Of a DNA stretch of 9,397 nt, positions 1 to 7,699 are shown in pieces. The stretch's first letter is position 1. Every line of letters begins with the position of its first letter. This DNA comes from Pseudomonadota bacterium. Its GTDB lineage: Bacteria > Pseudomonadota > Gammaproteobacteria > Steroidobacterales > Woeseiaceae. A model generated the notes under the pieces. That model ran no database searches. It was given only the letters and a program-made list of their open reading frames with translations, and was not told the origin of the DNA. Made by a program: the position numbers and the translations under genes. The DNA is taken from assembly GCA_022567775.1 (NCBI GenBank), contig JADFGH010000063.1:1-9397 (forward strand), written 5' to 3'.

Positions 1-191
1 CATTCATCGCCCGCTGGGGCGGGCTCCTACGATTACTTCGTAGGAGCCCGCCCCAGCGAGCGCTTCGAATGTGAAAACATCAGATGGAGTGTCGTCGGAG
101 CCGCCCCAGCGGGCGCTTCGAATGTGAAAACATCAGATGGAGTGTCGTAGGAGCCCGCCCCAGCGGGCGATGTTTGTGGGCCCGCGTTCGC
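1..191. repeat. Cluster of GC-rich palindromic REP-like units downstream of clpA
   Basis: Four copies of one unit are visible. The first, at 8-32, begins CGCCCGCTGGGGCGGGCTCC on the plus strand. Inverted copies lie at 38-62 (one mismatch), 92-115 (one base lost, one changed) and 145-169 (exact reverse complement of the first). Each carries a small hairpin, GCCCGC-CCCA-GCGGGC, seen perfectly at 9-24 and 153-168. The copies at 8-32 and 38-62 face each other across 5 bp, making a REPIN-like head-to-head pair able to form a long stem. This is known architecture for bacterial REP elements, which sit between genes and often just after stop codons; here the last unit ends 22 bp beyond the clpA stop. 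No T-tract follows on the minus strand, so it is not a textbook intrinsic terminator, though it could protect the clpA mRNA 3' end. No gene is seen in this stretch. Confidence 0.8.
63..169. repeat. Two-copy tandem repeat, 53 and 54 bp
   Basis: The block at 63-115 is repeated directly at 116-169. Each copy consists of a unique part starting CTTCGAATGTGAAAACATCA followed by one REP-like unit. The copies differ by one substitution and one missing base, both inside the REP-like part of the first copy; the 34-bp leading part is identical. This indicates a recent duplication by slippage or unequal recombination. Confidence 0.85.
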
Positions 192-2465
192 CTATTCTTT
201 GGGTAAATGCGCCAGTTCCTTGCGCGCCGGCTCCGCCTTCAACTCGAGATTGCCGTCCTCACCGACGCAGATGCGTACGTGACCGCCATCGGCCAGGCTG
301 CCGAACAGCAGCTCCTCGGCCAGCGGGCGCTTGATGTGTTCCTGGATAATTCGCGCCATCGGCCTTGCGCCCATCTTGGGATCGTAGCCTCTTTCCGCGA
401 TCCAGTTTCGGGCAGCATCGTCCAGTTCAAGCGTGACATCGTTCGAGTCAAGCTTGGCCTCGAGTTCCACGACAAGCTTGTCGACGACGCGTGCGATCGA
501 ACGCGCATCGAGTGATGCAAATTGAATGATTGCGTCGAGACGATTGCGGAACTCCGGCGTAAACGATTTTTTGATAATCGCCATCACATCGCTGCTGTGA
601 TCCTGCTGCGTAAAACCGATCGATGCGCGACTCATCTCCTGGGCGCCCGCATTCGTGGTCATTACGATAACAACGTTGCGAAAATCCGCTTTGCGGCCAT
701 TGTTGTCCGTCAGGGTACCGTGGTCCATAACCTGCAACAGCAGATTGAAGACCTCGGGGTGCGCTTTTTCGATTTCGTCGAGCAGCACCACCGCGTGCGG
801 GTTTTTGGTCACGGCTTCCGTCAGCAAGCCACCCTGATCAAAGCCAACATATCCGGGCGGTGCGCCGATTAGTCTCGATACGGTGTGCCGCTCCATGTAT
901 TCCGACATGTCGAAGCGAATCAATTCGACACCCATCACCATGGCGAGCTGCCGGGTTACTTCGGTCTTGCCGACACCTGTCGGCCCGGCAAAGAGGAACG
1001 AACCGATTGGTTTGCAGTCCTCGTTCAATCCTGACCGGGACATCTTGATAGCCGCACTAAGCGCTTCGATGGCCTTGTCTTGCCCAAAGATCGTCAGTTT
1101 GAGATCGCGCTCGAGTGTACGCAGAACATTCTTGTCAGACGCCGATACGCTCTTTGGCGGGATGCGGGCCATTTTCGCGACGATGTTTTCAACCATTGTC
1201 ACCGTGACACGATTTTCGCGCTCATCCTCCGGCTTCAGGCGCAGACTTGCGCCAGCTTCATCAATCACGTCGATCGCCTTGTCCGGAAGCCGCCGATCAT
1301 TTATGTGCTTCGCGGCCAGTTCCGCCGCCGCTTCGAGTGCATCGGGGTCGTAGCTGATGCCGTGGTGCTCCTCGAAACGCGTCTTCAATCCATGCAGAAT
1401 CGCAATCGTCTCCTCGATGCTCGGCTCCGGAACATCGATTTTCTGGAAGCGGCGCGCAAGTGCGTGGTCTTTCTCGAAAACTCCGCGATATTCCCCATAG
1501 GTGGTAGAGCCGATACAACGAATCTCACCGTTCGCAAGCACGGGCTTGATCAGGTTCGAGGCATCCATCACCCCGCCAGATGCTGCTCCTGCTCCTATAA
1601 CTGTATGAATTTCGTCAATAAAAAGAATTGCACCGGGATCGTCACGAATTTCATTGATGACCGCCTTAAGCCGTTTTTCGAAATCGCCACGATACTTGGT
1701 GCCAGCGATCAGCGTACCCATGTCGAGTGCATAGATCGTGGCGTCACGGAGTACCTCAGGCACTCGCTCCTCGACAATCAGTCTGGCAAGCCCTTCTGCC
1801 AACGCGGTCTTGCCAACACCGGCATCACCCACATACAGGGGATTGTTCTTGCGCCGGCGGCAGAGGATCTGCACCGTTCTCTCAATCTCGAGCTCTCTGC
1901 CGATCAATGGATCGATCTTGCCTTCGATGGCCCGCTGGTTCAGATTGGTTGCGTACTTTTCGAGCGCACTCGAATCGGAATCCGACCCGGGATCCAGCGA
2001 GATTTCCTGTTCGTCTTCACTGGGCTCGCTCGGCAACTGTGGCATGCCGTGGGAAATATAGTTGACCACATCCAGCCGGGATACGTCTTGCAGACCGAGA
2101 AAATAAACGGCCTGAGACTGTTTCTCGCTGAATATGGCAACCAGCACATTAGTGCCTGTCACTTCTTTCTTGCCACTCGATTGCACATGGAACACGGCGC
2201 GCTGCAACACCCGCTGAAACCCGAGCGTCGGTTGCACCTCACCCTCCTCCTCGGCCGGCATCAGCGGTGTTTTCTCGTCGATAAATTCGGCCAGCTGGCG
2301 ACGCAACTGGCCAACATCTGAGTTGCAGGCTTTCAAAATCTTGTGGACTTTCGGAATGTCAAGCAGTGCAATCAGAAGGTGCTCGACCGTCATGAACTCA
2401 TGGCGGTGTTCACGCGCACTCTGAAACGCCTCGTTAAGGCAAAATTCCAATTCGCTGCTCAGCAT
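192..2465 (-). CDS. clpA: ATP-dependent Clp protease ATP-binding subunit ClpA
   Basis: Hexameric AAA+ unfoldase that recognises substrates in the cytoplasm, unfolds them and threads them into the ClpP peptidase. The 757 residues match the E. coli length closely. Residues 1-145 are the Clp N-domain, the ClpS docking site, followed by an acidic Ser/Asp/Glu linker (about 146-168). The first ATPase has Walker A GDAGVGKT (213-220) and Walker B LFIDE (281-285). The second has Walker A GPTGVGKT (494-501), Walker B VVLLDE (559-564), the arginine-finger segment FRNRLD (639-644) and sensor-2 GARP (699-702). The IGF tripeptide at 616-618 is the loop that plugs into ClpP. The ATG is preceded by AGGTAAGAAG, a reasonable ribosome site. 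It follows clpS after 30 bp, so the two are almost certainly cotranscribed. No defect is visible. The usual neighbour infA is not downstream; REP-like repeats are. Confidence 0.98.
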   Translation of the reverse strand: MLSSELEFCLNEAFQSAREHRHEFMTVEHLLIALLDIPKVHKILKACNSDVGQLRRQLAEFIDEKTPLMPAEEEGEVQPTLGFQRVLQRAVFHVQSSGKKEVTGTNVLVAIFSEKQSQAVYFLGLQDVSRLDVVNYISHGMPQLPSEPSEDEQEISLDPGSDSDSSALEKYATNLNQRAIEGKIDPLIGRELEIERTVQILCRRRKNNPLYVGDAGVGKTALAEGLARLIVEERVPEVLRDATIYALDMGTLIAGTKYRGDFEKRLKAVINEIRDDPGAILFIDEIHTVIGAGAASGGVMDASNLIKPVLANGEIRCIGSTTYGEYRGVFEKDHALARRFQKIDVPEPSIEETIAILHGLKTRFEEHHGISYDPDALEAAAELAAKHINDRRLPDKAIDVIDEAGASLRLKPEDERENRVTVTMVENIVAKMARIPPKSVSASDKNVLRTLERDLKLTIFGQDKAIEALSAAIKMSRSGLNEDCKPIGSFLFAGPTGVGKTEVTRQLAMVMGVELIRFDMSEYMERHTVSRLIGAPPGYVGFDQGGLLTEAVTKNPHAVVLLDEIEKAHPEVFNLLLQVMDHGTLTDNNGRKADFRNVVIVMTTNAGAQEMSRASIGFTQQDHSSDVMAIIKKSFTPEFRNRLDAIIQFASLDARSIARVVDKLVVELEAKLDSNDVTLELDDAARNWIAERGYDPKMGARPMARIIQEHIKRPLAEELLFGSLADGGHVRICVGEDGNLELKAEPARKELAHLPKE

Positions 2466-2495
2466 CTTCTTACCTAAAACTCCGGTCTGTAAAAC

Positions 2496-2825
2496 TCAGG
2501 ACTCTTCCATCGTACACAACAATGGGTGTTGTTGTTGCTGTGCAATACCCATTACCTGTGCGACCTTGGTTTCCGCGATATCATAGGTGAAAGTACCGCA
2601 AATTCCCTTGCCTTTGGTGTGAACCTCCAGCATGACCCGGGTCGCTTTGTTGCGTTCCATGGCAAACACTGATTCCAGGATCTCAACCACGAACTCCATC
2701 GGCGTAAAATCGTCATTGATCAGGATAACGCGATATAATGACGGCCGCTTGAGCTTGGGTGCAGCTTCTTCAACGGCGAGCGCATGGCCGTCAGGGATGG
2801 GATTGGATGATTTTCGTTCGGTCAT
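2496..2825 (-). CDS. clpS: ATP-dependent Clp protease adapter ClpS
   Basis: Small adapter that binds proteins with destabilising N-terminal residues (N-end rule) and hands them to the ClpA N-domain; it also blocks some other ClpA substrates. The 109 residues compare with 106 in E. coli. Residues 1-27 are the flexible tail needed for delivery; the folded core runs from about 28 to the end. The N-degron pocket residues are all present: N37, D38, D39, T41, M43 and H69, each shifted by three from E. coli numbering. The C-terminal part has the conserved AETKVAQV (84-91) and HPLLCTME (100-107) blocks. The start is an ATG with AGGG close upstream, a short spacing. A perfect TATAAT on this strand lies about 74 bp upstream. 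It is the first gene of a two-gene operon with clpA. Confidence 0.97.
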   Translation of the reverse strand: MTERKSSNPIPDGHALAVEEAAPKLKRPSLYRVILINDDFTPMEFVVEILESVFAMERNKATRVMLEVHTKGKGICGTFTYDIAETKVAQVMGIAQQQQHPLLCTMEES

Positions 2826-2898
2826 TGCCCTGGTTTCATTGATTCGCTGGTGATTTTCGCCTGCGCGTCCAATTCATCGCCTGCTGGCGCAGAATGTC

Positions 2899-2904
2899 AT
2901 TATA
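2899..2904 (-). promoter_or_regulatory. Candidate -10 box of the clpS-clpA promoter
   Basis: ATTATA on the plus strand is a perfect TATAAT on the minus strand, pointing towards clpS. It would give a transcript leader of about 65 nt. At 16-18 bp spacing the -35 candidates (for example GAGAAC, the complement of 2922-2927) are poor, so either an activator helps or the match is by chance in an AT-rich spot. Confidence 0.4.
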
Positions 2905-3007
2905 TATGGAGCCTGCGGGCGGTTCTCCAAGCCTGATTCACACAATTTTCAGAATCTGCGCTGAATCGCCGCCAGTCATAATTAAAAAAATAATCAGGAA
3001 TAAGAGG

Positions 3008-3035
3008 TATATACTTGCTGTATATAGGTTTTTTT
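3008..3035. promoter_or_regulatory. AT-rich 7+7 dyad followed by T7
   Basis: TATATAC (3008-3014) and GTATATA (3020-3026) form a perfect inverted repeat around TTGCT, followed by GG and seven T (3029-3035). The shape fits either a regulator operator in the divergent control region or a very weak plus-strand hairpin-plus-T-run. The stem is almost all A-T, which makes it a poor terminator, and no plus-strand gene ends just before it, so an operator is the more likely reading. Confidence 0.3.
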
Positions 3036-3047
3036 GTGCCTGTGGGC

Positions 3048-3077
3048 TTGTTTACAGGGGGTTGCAGACCTTATCAT
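3048..3077 (+). promoter_or_regulatory. Weak candidate promoter for the gsp operon
   Basis: TTGTTT (3048-3053) and TATCAT (3072-3077) are separated by 18 bp and resemble sigma-70 -35 and -10 boxes (the -10 matches five of six bases). It lies about 78 bp upstream of the gspC start. Other pairings in this AT-rich region are possible. Confidence 0.25.
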
Positions 3078-3154
3078 CACGTTGCTGCGTTTATAGCCAG
3101 GTATGCGGTGAACCTTAAGCCATTGGCGAGGGGATAATTGGCTCCAAGCCGGAC

Positions 3155-4078
3155 ATGACTACCGAAGCAAAATGGTCTGATTTCAGTAGCTTAGACGGCG
3201 AGCGCACGCTCGCGGCGGTCAACCAGCTGTTGCCCCGCTGGGTCACCCTGGCGCTGGTCGTTGCGATCGCGTGGCAGCTCGCGCGCGTTATCTGGCTGCT
3301 GATGCCAGGATCGTCCGCGGGAGACCAGATCGTTGCGCCGCCGGGCCAGCTCCAGACTCCAGCGGCCCTGGCCTCAAACCAGGTCGATGTTCAGTCGATC
3401 GCCACTGCCCATATCTTTGGCCACTCGAGTGCCGGGCCAGTCATCGAGGCACCCCGGCAGAGTCACGAAAACCTGTCCGAGACACGGCTCAGCCTGTCGC
3501 TGAAGGGCACGATGGCTAACACGGACGAGAAATCCTCGATCGCGATCATTGCCGACAACCGCGAAGAGGAAAAAATCTACTTCATCGGGGACACCGTCAC
3601 GGCGGGTGCAACCTTGCATGCTGTGTACGCAGACAGAGTCGTGCTGAATCGCAGCGGAACGCTGGAAGTACTGAAGCTGCCTAAGGATTTTCCCAAGGGA
3701 ACAAGGCAGGTCCGCCGGAATGCGACGACTGTCAGCCGGACCGCCGCGAACCTGCGAAGTATCCAGAATGTTGTCACCCAGAACGTCACCAGGCTGGCTG
3801 ATGTCATCCGGCCCACCCCTTACTACGTATCCGGTCAGATGCAGGGATATCGTGTTTATCCAGGCCGCGACCGCAAGCAATTTGCAGCACTCGGACTACG
3901 ACCGGGTGACCTGATCAAGGATATTGACGGCGCGGCTTTGACCAACCCGCAGCAGGCAATGCAGATTTTTCAAAACCTCGGCAACGCGGAGCAGGTATCC
4001 GTCACAGTTGAGCGCAATGGCCAGCCGCAAGTTCTCGTGCTGAGGACAAGCCAGCTGAACCTCGACGAAAATAAATGA
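3155..4078 (+). CDS. gspC: Type II secretion system inner-membrane connector GspC
   Basis: GspC spans the periplasm and links the inner-membrane platform to the GspD secretin; it contributes to substrate choice and gating. The 307 residues show the family plan: a short cytoplasmic tail (1-28), one membrane helix (about 29-50), a Pro/Gln-rich linker, the HR domain (about 78-175, beginning with the conserved IATAHIFG at 82-89) that binds secretin domain N0, and a C-terminal PDZ domain (about 220-300, with ALGLRPGDLI at 245-254 and the IDG turn). The PDZ class, rather than a coiled-coil end, matches the GspC majority. The ATG is the only usable start: the reading frame has a stop at 3116-3118 and no ATG or GTG between. 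The ribosome site is poor; GAGGGG at 3128-3133 is too far away to serve. It is the first gene of the cluster and overlaps gspD by ATGA. Confidence 0.95.
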   Translation: MTTEAKWSDFSSLDGERTLAAVNQLLPRWVTLALVVAIAWQLARVIWLLMPGSSAGDQIVAPPGQLQTPAALASNQVDVQSIATAHIFGHSSAGPVIEAPRQSHENLSETRLSLSLKGTMANTDEKSSIAIIADNREEEKIYFIGDTVTAGATLHAVYADRVVLNRSGTLEVLKLPKDFPKGTRQVRRNATTVSRTAANLRSIQNVVTQNVTRLADVIRPTPYYVSGQMQGYRVYPGRDRKQFAALGLRPGDLIKDIDGAALTNPQQAMQIFQNLGNAEQVSVTVERNGQPQVLVLRTSQLNLDENK

Positions 4079-6072
4079 AGGAATCGAAAAACGTGGCCAA
4101 TTCGCATTCTCACAACGGACTTCGTGTATCCCTGGCGATGATTCTGTTCCTGGGGCTCGCGATGCCCGGACAGGCACCAGTGGCACAGGAAATTACGATC
4201 ACGCCGAATTACAAGGACGCCGACATTCGGCAGATTATCGAAGCCGTGGGTGAGGTTACCGGACGAAACTTCATCATCGATCCGCGCGTCAGCGGCAACG
4301 TGACGATGCTGTCTTCTACGCCCATGTCCCCCGATGCATTCTATGAGGCATTTCTGTCAATCCTGGAGGTCTACGGCTATGTGGCGATAAATACCGGCGA
4401 TATCACCAAGATTCTCCCCAACGCGAGTGCACGCCAGTACCCGGGAATTCTTGGCACAGACGGTGCCCTCGCCGACGACATCGTTACCCAGATTATCAAG
4501 GTGCAGAATGTCGGTGCGGCACAGCTGGTGCCCATCCTGCGGCCCCTGATTCCGCAATACGGTCACCTGGCCGCGCATCCCGGTTCAAATATGCTGATTA
4601 TCTCCGACCGCGCGATGAACGTTAAACGCCTGATCAATATCATCCGGCGCATCGATCAGTCGAACGACGAAGACATCGAAATTGTGCCGCTGTCGAACGC
4701 GTCGGCTACCGAGATCGTACGCGTGTTGACCGCGCTGACGCAGGCGCCTCGTGCAGATGGCATGCCCGTCACCACCAGTCTCGTAGCAGATTCCAGGACC
4801 AACAGCGTTTTGATCGGCGGCGACAAGAGTGAGCGACTGAGACTGCGTGTATTGATTGCACATCTGGACACACCACTCGAGGACGGTGGCGATACACAAG
4901 TCCGGTATCTTCGTTATGCCGACGCCGAGGAGTTATCGACAAAACTGCAACAGCATTTTGCGCAACAGGCTACAGCAGAGGGCGCTGTGCCATCTGCAAC
5001 CTCAGGCGCGCAAGTTAGCGTCTGGGCAGATTCCCAAACCAATGCGATCGTGGTCAACGCGCCGCCGAAGATGATGCGCTCACTGATGGGAATCGTCGAT
5101 AAGCTGGACATTCGGCGCGCCCAGGTACTGGTGGAAGCGATTATCGTCGAAGTGATTGCCGACAAGACTTCCGAGCTTGGCGTGACCTGGGCGGTCGACG
5201 GCACCGGCAGCAACAGTCCGCTTGGCGTGACAAATTTTCCGAGTTTCGGGCCGGGCGTGGCGCAACTCGCGGGCGTGATTGGAGGTGATACCGGCGCAGT
5301 CGATCCAGGCAGCCTCATTGGCAGCGGACTCACGCTGGGCATCGGCCGAATCAGCGACACAGGCACCAGTTTCGCGGCAATCCTGCATGCCCTCCAGGCC
5401 GACGCAAACACCAACATTATCTCTACGCCCTCCATCGTAACGACTGACAACGAAGAGGCGAGCCTCAATGTCGGCCAGGAAGTTCCGTTCGTCACCGGCT
5501 CATTTTCGAATACCGGCAGCGTCGGCGGCGCGGTGAATCCCTTTCAAACCATTCAACGGCAACAGATCGGCGTCAAGCTCGTCATTACCCCGCAGATTAA
5601 TGAAGGTGACTCGTTGCTCCTGAAAATCTCCCAGGAGATTTCGAGTATTGCGTCATCTTCCGCAGGTGCGGTCGATCTGATCACCAACCAGCGAATTATC
5701 GAAACGACGGTCATCGTCGATGACGGCGAAATCCTGGTACTCGGTGGCCTGCTTGAAGACACATTACGCGAAAGCAATCAGCGCGTGCCGATTCTCGGCA
5801 GCATCCCGATCCTTGGCGCCCTGTTTCGCAGCCAGAAAACAGATTCGGTCAAAACCAACCTGATGATATTCTTACGCGCGAAGATTTTACGAAACAGCAT
5901 GCAGACGGCCTTTGAAACGAATGCCAAATACACCGCGATCCGCAAAGTGCAGCGCCAGAACGCAACTTACGGATTCTTGCGGCCAACGGCACGCCCGATG
6001 TTGCCGCCGATCGAGACCTACAACACTCCCAGTTCGGAAAATTCGACGCCTCAGCCGGAGTCGGACGAATAA
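4075..6072 (+). CDS. gspD: Type II secretion system secretin GspD
   Basis: Outer-membrane channel of the T2SS, a multimer through which folded exoproteins leave. The 665 residues begin with a signal peptide (hydrophobic core about 17-30, likely cleavage after PVA at 35-37, giving a mature QEITITPNY start). Domain N0 spans about 38-110, with the conserved FIIDPRVSGNVT (66-77); N1 to N3 repeats follow to about 335, with VLIGGD and IVVNAP near their ends. The secretin core runs from about 345 to 600, with STPSIVTTDN (450-459), VGQEVPFVTG (466-475) and the signature VPILGSIPILGALF (571-584). Residues 605-665 form a tail that in relatives can bind a pilotin. A GTG at 4093 (residue 7) is an attractive alternative start: GAAGGA at 4077-4082 lies 10 bp before it, and the signal peptide would be more compact. 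It overlaps the gspC stop; gspE follows after 29 bp. Confidence 0.97.
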   Translation: MKESKNVANSHSHNGLRVSLAMILFLGLAMPGQAPVAQEITITPNYKDADIRQIIEAVGEVTGRNFIIDPRVSGNVTMLSSTPMSPDAFYEAFLSILEVYGYVAINTGDITKILPNASARQYPGILGTDGALADDIVTQIIKVQNVGAAQLVPILRPLIPQYGHLAAHPGSNMLIISDRAMNVKRLINIIRRIDQSNDEDIEIVPLSNASATEIVRVLTALTQAPRADGMPVTTSLVADSRTNSVLIGGDKSERLRLRVLIAHLDTPLEDGGDTQVRYLRYADAEELSTKLQQHFAQQATAEGAVPSATSGAQVSVWADSQTNAIVVNAPPKMMRSLMGIVDKLDIRRAQVLVEAIIVEVIADKTSELGVTWAVDGTGSNSPLGVTNFPSFGPGVAQLAGVIGGDTGAVDPGSLIGSGLTLGIGRISDTGTSFAAILHALQADANTNIISTPSIVTTDNEEASLNVGQEVPFVTGSFSNTGSVGGAVNPFQTIQRQQIGVKLVITPQINEGDSLLLKISQEISSIASSSAGAVDLITNQRIIETTVIVDDGEILVLGGLLEDTLRESNQRVPILGSIPILGALFRSQKTDSVKTNLMIFLRAKILRNSMQTAFETNAKYTAIRKVQRQNATYGFLRPTARPMLPPIETYNTPSSENSTPQPESDE

Positions 6073-6101
6073 GCGGCTGGGACAGGCACCAGGCTCCACA
6101 G

Positions 6102-7637
6102 ATGGAGAGTCATACCGAAATTGTGCTGGAGGGTGACGGCACTGCGGGAGCCGATCCTGTCGCATCAGAAATACCTGTTGCAAGGACGCTGCCGTTTTCC
6201 TTCGCCAAGCGCCATGGCGTACTCATTCGCGAGCTTGACGGGGGCGTTGCCGACGCCGTCTACCGTAGCGGCGCCTCACCGTTGAGCCTGGCGGAGGCGC
6301 GCCGTTTCGCAGGAGTGCCATTGCGCCTGACGCGCGTTACTGCGGAAGCCTTTGACGGCATGCTGCAACGGGCCTATGAGCAGGGTAGCCACATGGCTAT
6401 GCAGATGGTTGGCGATCTGGACGAACACACCGACCTGCTGCAAGTCGCGCAGGAGCTTCCCGAGCCATCTGATCTTCTCGAAAGTGTCGACGACGCGCCA
6501 ATTATTCGCTTCATCAATGCTGTCCTGACCGAAGCTATAAAGGAAAATGCGTCCGACGTTCATATCGAGCCTTACGAGAATCGTCTTGGCGTGCGCTTCC
6601 GGGTAGACGGCGTGCTGCACGAAGTCCTGCAGACAAGGCGTGCGCTGGCTCCACTCGTCGTCTCAAGAATCAAGGTCATGTCCAAGCTCGATATTGCCGA
6701 AAAACGGTTGCCGCAAGACGGCCGCATATCACTGAAAATCGCCGGGCGAGCCGTTGACGTCCGCGTTTCGACGATGCCATCGGGTCACGGTGAGCGTGTC
6801 GTCCTGCGATTGCTGGATAAGCAGGCGGGGCGTCTCAACCTGACATCGCTCGGCATGGACGACAAGTCCCAGGCGTTGATGGATAAGCTGATTCACAAGC
6901 CTCACGGAATCATTCTGGTGACAGGACCGACCGGTTCAGGCAAGACAACTACGCTCTATGCAGCGCTTGATCGCATTAACGACAACAGCCGCAACATCAT
7001 GACCATCGAGGACCCGATCGAATATTTCATCGATGGCATCGGGCAGACCCAGGTCAATAACAAGGTGGAAATGACGTTTGCGAGGGGACTTCGCGCGATA
7101 CTTCGGCAAGATCCTGATGTCGTGATGGTCGGCGAGATTCGTGATCTCGAAACTGCTGAAATCGCGGTCCAGGCAAGTCTTACCGGTCACCTCGTGTTGT
7201 CCACATTGCATACGAATACCGCGGCGGGCGCAGTCACCCGGCTGCGCGACATGGGTATTGAGCCCTTTCTTCTTTCATCCAGCCTGATCGGCGTTCTGGC
7301 GCAGCGGCTGGTACGTGTCCTGAATGACGATACCAAGATTTCTTATACTGCCCGGGACTACGAATGCCGGGCGCTGAACCTGGATCTGGAAACTCCGCCG
7401 ACACTGTACCGGCCTGGCGAAGACGAAAACACCGGATTCCGCGGCCGCACAGGCATCTACGAATTAATCTGCCTCGACGACAGAATGCGCGCAATGATTC
7501 ACGACGGAGTCAGTGAACAGGAATTCGAAAAATACGCGAGGACCATTACTCCGGGCATTCGCGACGACGGCCGGCGCCGGGTCCTCAGTGGCGATACAAC
7601 AATCGAAGAGGTGTTGCGCGTTACTCGCGAGGACTAA
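6102..7637 (+). CDS. gspE: Type II secretion system ATPase GspE lacking the zinc-binding cysteines
   Basis: Cytoplasmic hexameric ATPase that drives pseudopilus assembly through GspL and GspF. The 511 residues contain an N1E domain (about 28-95, the GspL-binding part), N2E (about 125-240, with the block around ASDVHIEPYE at 150-159), then the RecA-like core: Walker A GPTGSGKT (275-282), Asp box TIEDPIEY (301-308), Walker B with catalytic E345 in VMVGEIRD (341-348) and His box TGHLVLSTLHTN (361-372). The later GFRGRTGIYEL (445-455) is typical. The cysteine pairs that normally bind zinc between about 408 and 441 are absent: the first CxxC position reads NDDT (408-411) and the second PGED (438-441). 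The only cysteines are C422 and C457. The frame is intact and catalytic motifs are complete, so it is probably functional. The ATG has a weak AGG upstream (6091-6093). Confidence 0.96.
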   Translation: MESHTEIVLEGDGTAGADPVASEIPVARTLPFSFAKRHGVLIRELDGGVADAVYRSGASPLSLAEARRFAGVPLRLTRVTAEAFDGMLQRAYEQGSHMAMQMVGDLDEHTDLLQVAQELPEPSDLLESVDDAPIIRFINAVLTEAIKENASDVHIEPYENRLGVRFRVDGVLHEVLQTRRALAPLVVSRIKVMSKLDIAEKRLPQDGRISLKIAGRAVDVRVSTMPSGHGERVVLRLLDKQAGRLNLTSLGMDDKSQALMDKLIHKPHGIILVTGPTGSGKTTTLYAALDRINDNSRNIMTIEDPIEYFIDGIGQTQVNNKVEMTFARGLRAILRQDPDVVMVGEIRDLETAEIAVQASLTGHLVLSTLHTNTAAGAVTRLRDMGIEPFLLSSSLIGVLAQRLVRVLNDDTKISYTARDYECRALNLDLETPPTLYRPGEDENTGFRGRTGIYELICLDDRMRAMIHDGVSEQEFEKYARTITPGIRDDGRRRVLSGDTTIEEVLRVTRED

Positions 7638-7663
7638 TTTGTCTACGCCCCCCCAGCGGCGGG

Positions 7664-7669
7664 TATAAT
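7664..7669 (+). promoter_or_regulatory. Candidate internal promoter -10 upstream of gspF
   Basis: A perfect TATAAT lies in the 62-bp gap between gspE and gspF, 30 bp before the gspF ATG. The best -35 candidate, TTGTCT at 7639-7644, matches four of six bases but is 19 bp away, longer than ideal. A run of seven C (7648-7654) sits in the spacer. The wide gap, unlike the tight gspC-D-E junctions, fits separate or additional transcription of gspF. Confidence 0.4.
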
Positions 7670-7699
7670 TCACCTTGTTTTTCGTACTGAGAAAACTCC

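Larger units (their letters stand above)
2826..3154. other. Divergent intergenic region between clpS and gspC
   Basis: A 329-bp stretch separating the minus-strand clpSA operon from the plus-strand gsp cluster. It holds a candidate clpS promoter, a degenerate REP-like remnant at 2872-2922, an AT-rich patch (about 2978-3035) with a short dyad and a run of seven T, and a weak promoter candidate for gspC. A 74-codon reading frame at 2894-3118 has no recognisable protein character and is not called. No RNA gene is apparent. Confidence 0.7.

Noticed and set aside
1..169. Possible CRISPR array from the repeated GC-rich units
   Set aside because: Units are in both orientations, spacing is irregular (5 bp, 29 bp, 29 bp), two of the spacers are the same duplicated sequence, and no cas gene is present.
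1080..2321. 413-codon open frame on the plus strand opposite clpA
   Set aside because: It lies antisense to an unmistakable, complete ClpA and its product has no protein-like motif pattern; it is a by-product of clpA codon use.
2894..3118. 74-codon plus-strand frame in the clpS-gspC gap
   Set aside because: No ribosome site, no recognisable features, and it runs through the AT-rich control region with promoter-like elements.
4914..5495. 193-codon minus-strand frame inside gspD
   Set aside because: Fully antisense to the conserved secretin domain; no independent support.
7323..7440. Frameshift as the cause of missing GspE cysteines
   Set aside because: The frame stays open and the segment is flanked on both sides by conserved GspE blocks in the same frame, with normal spacing.
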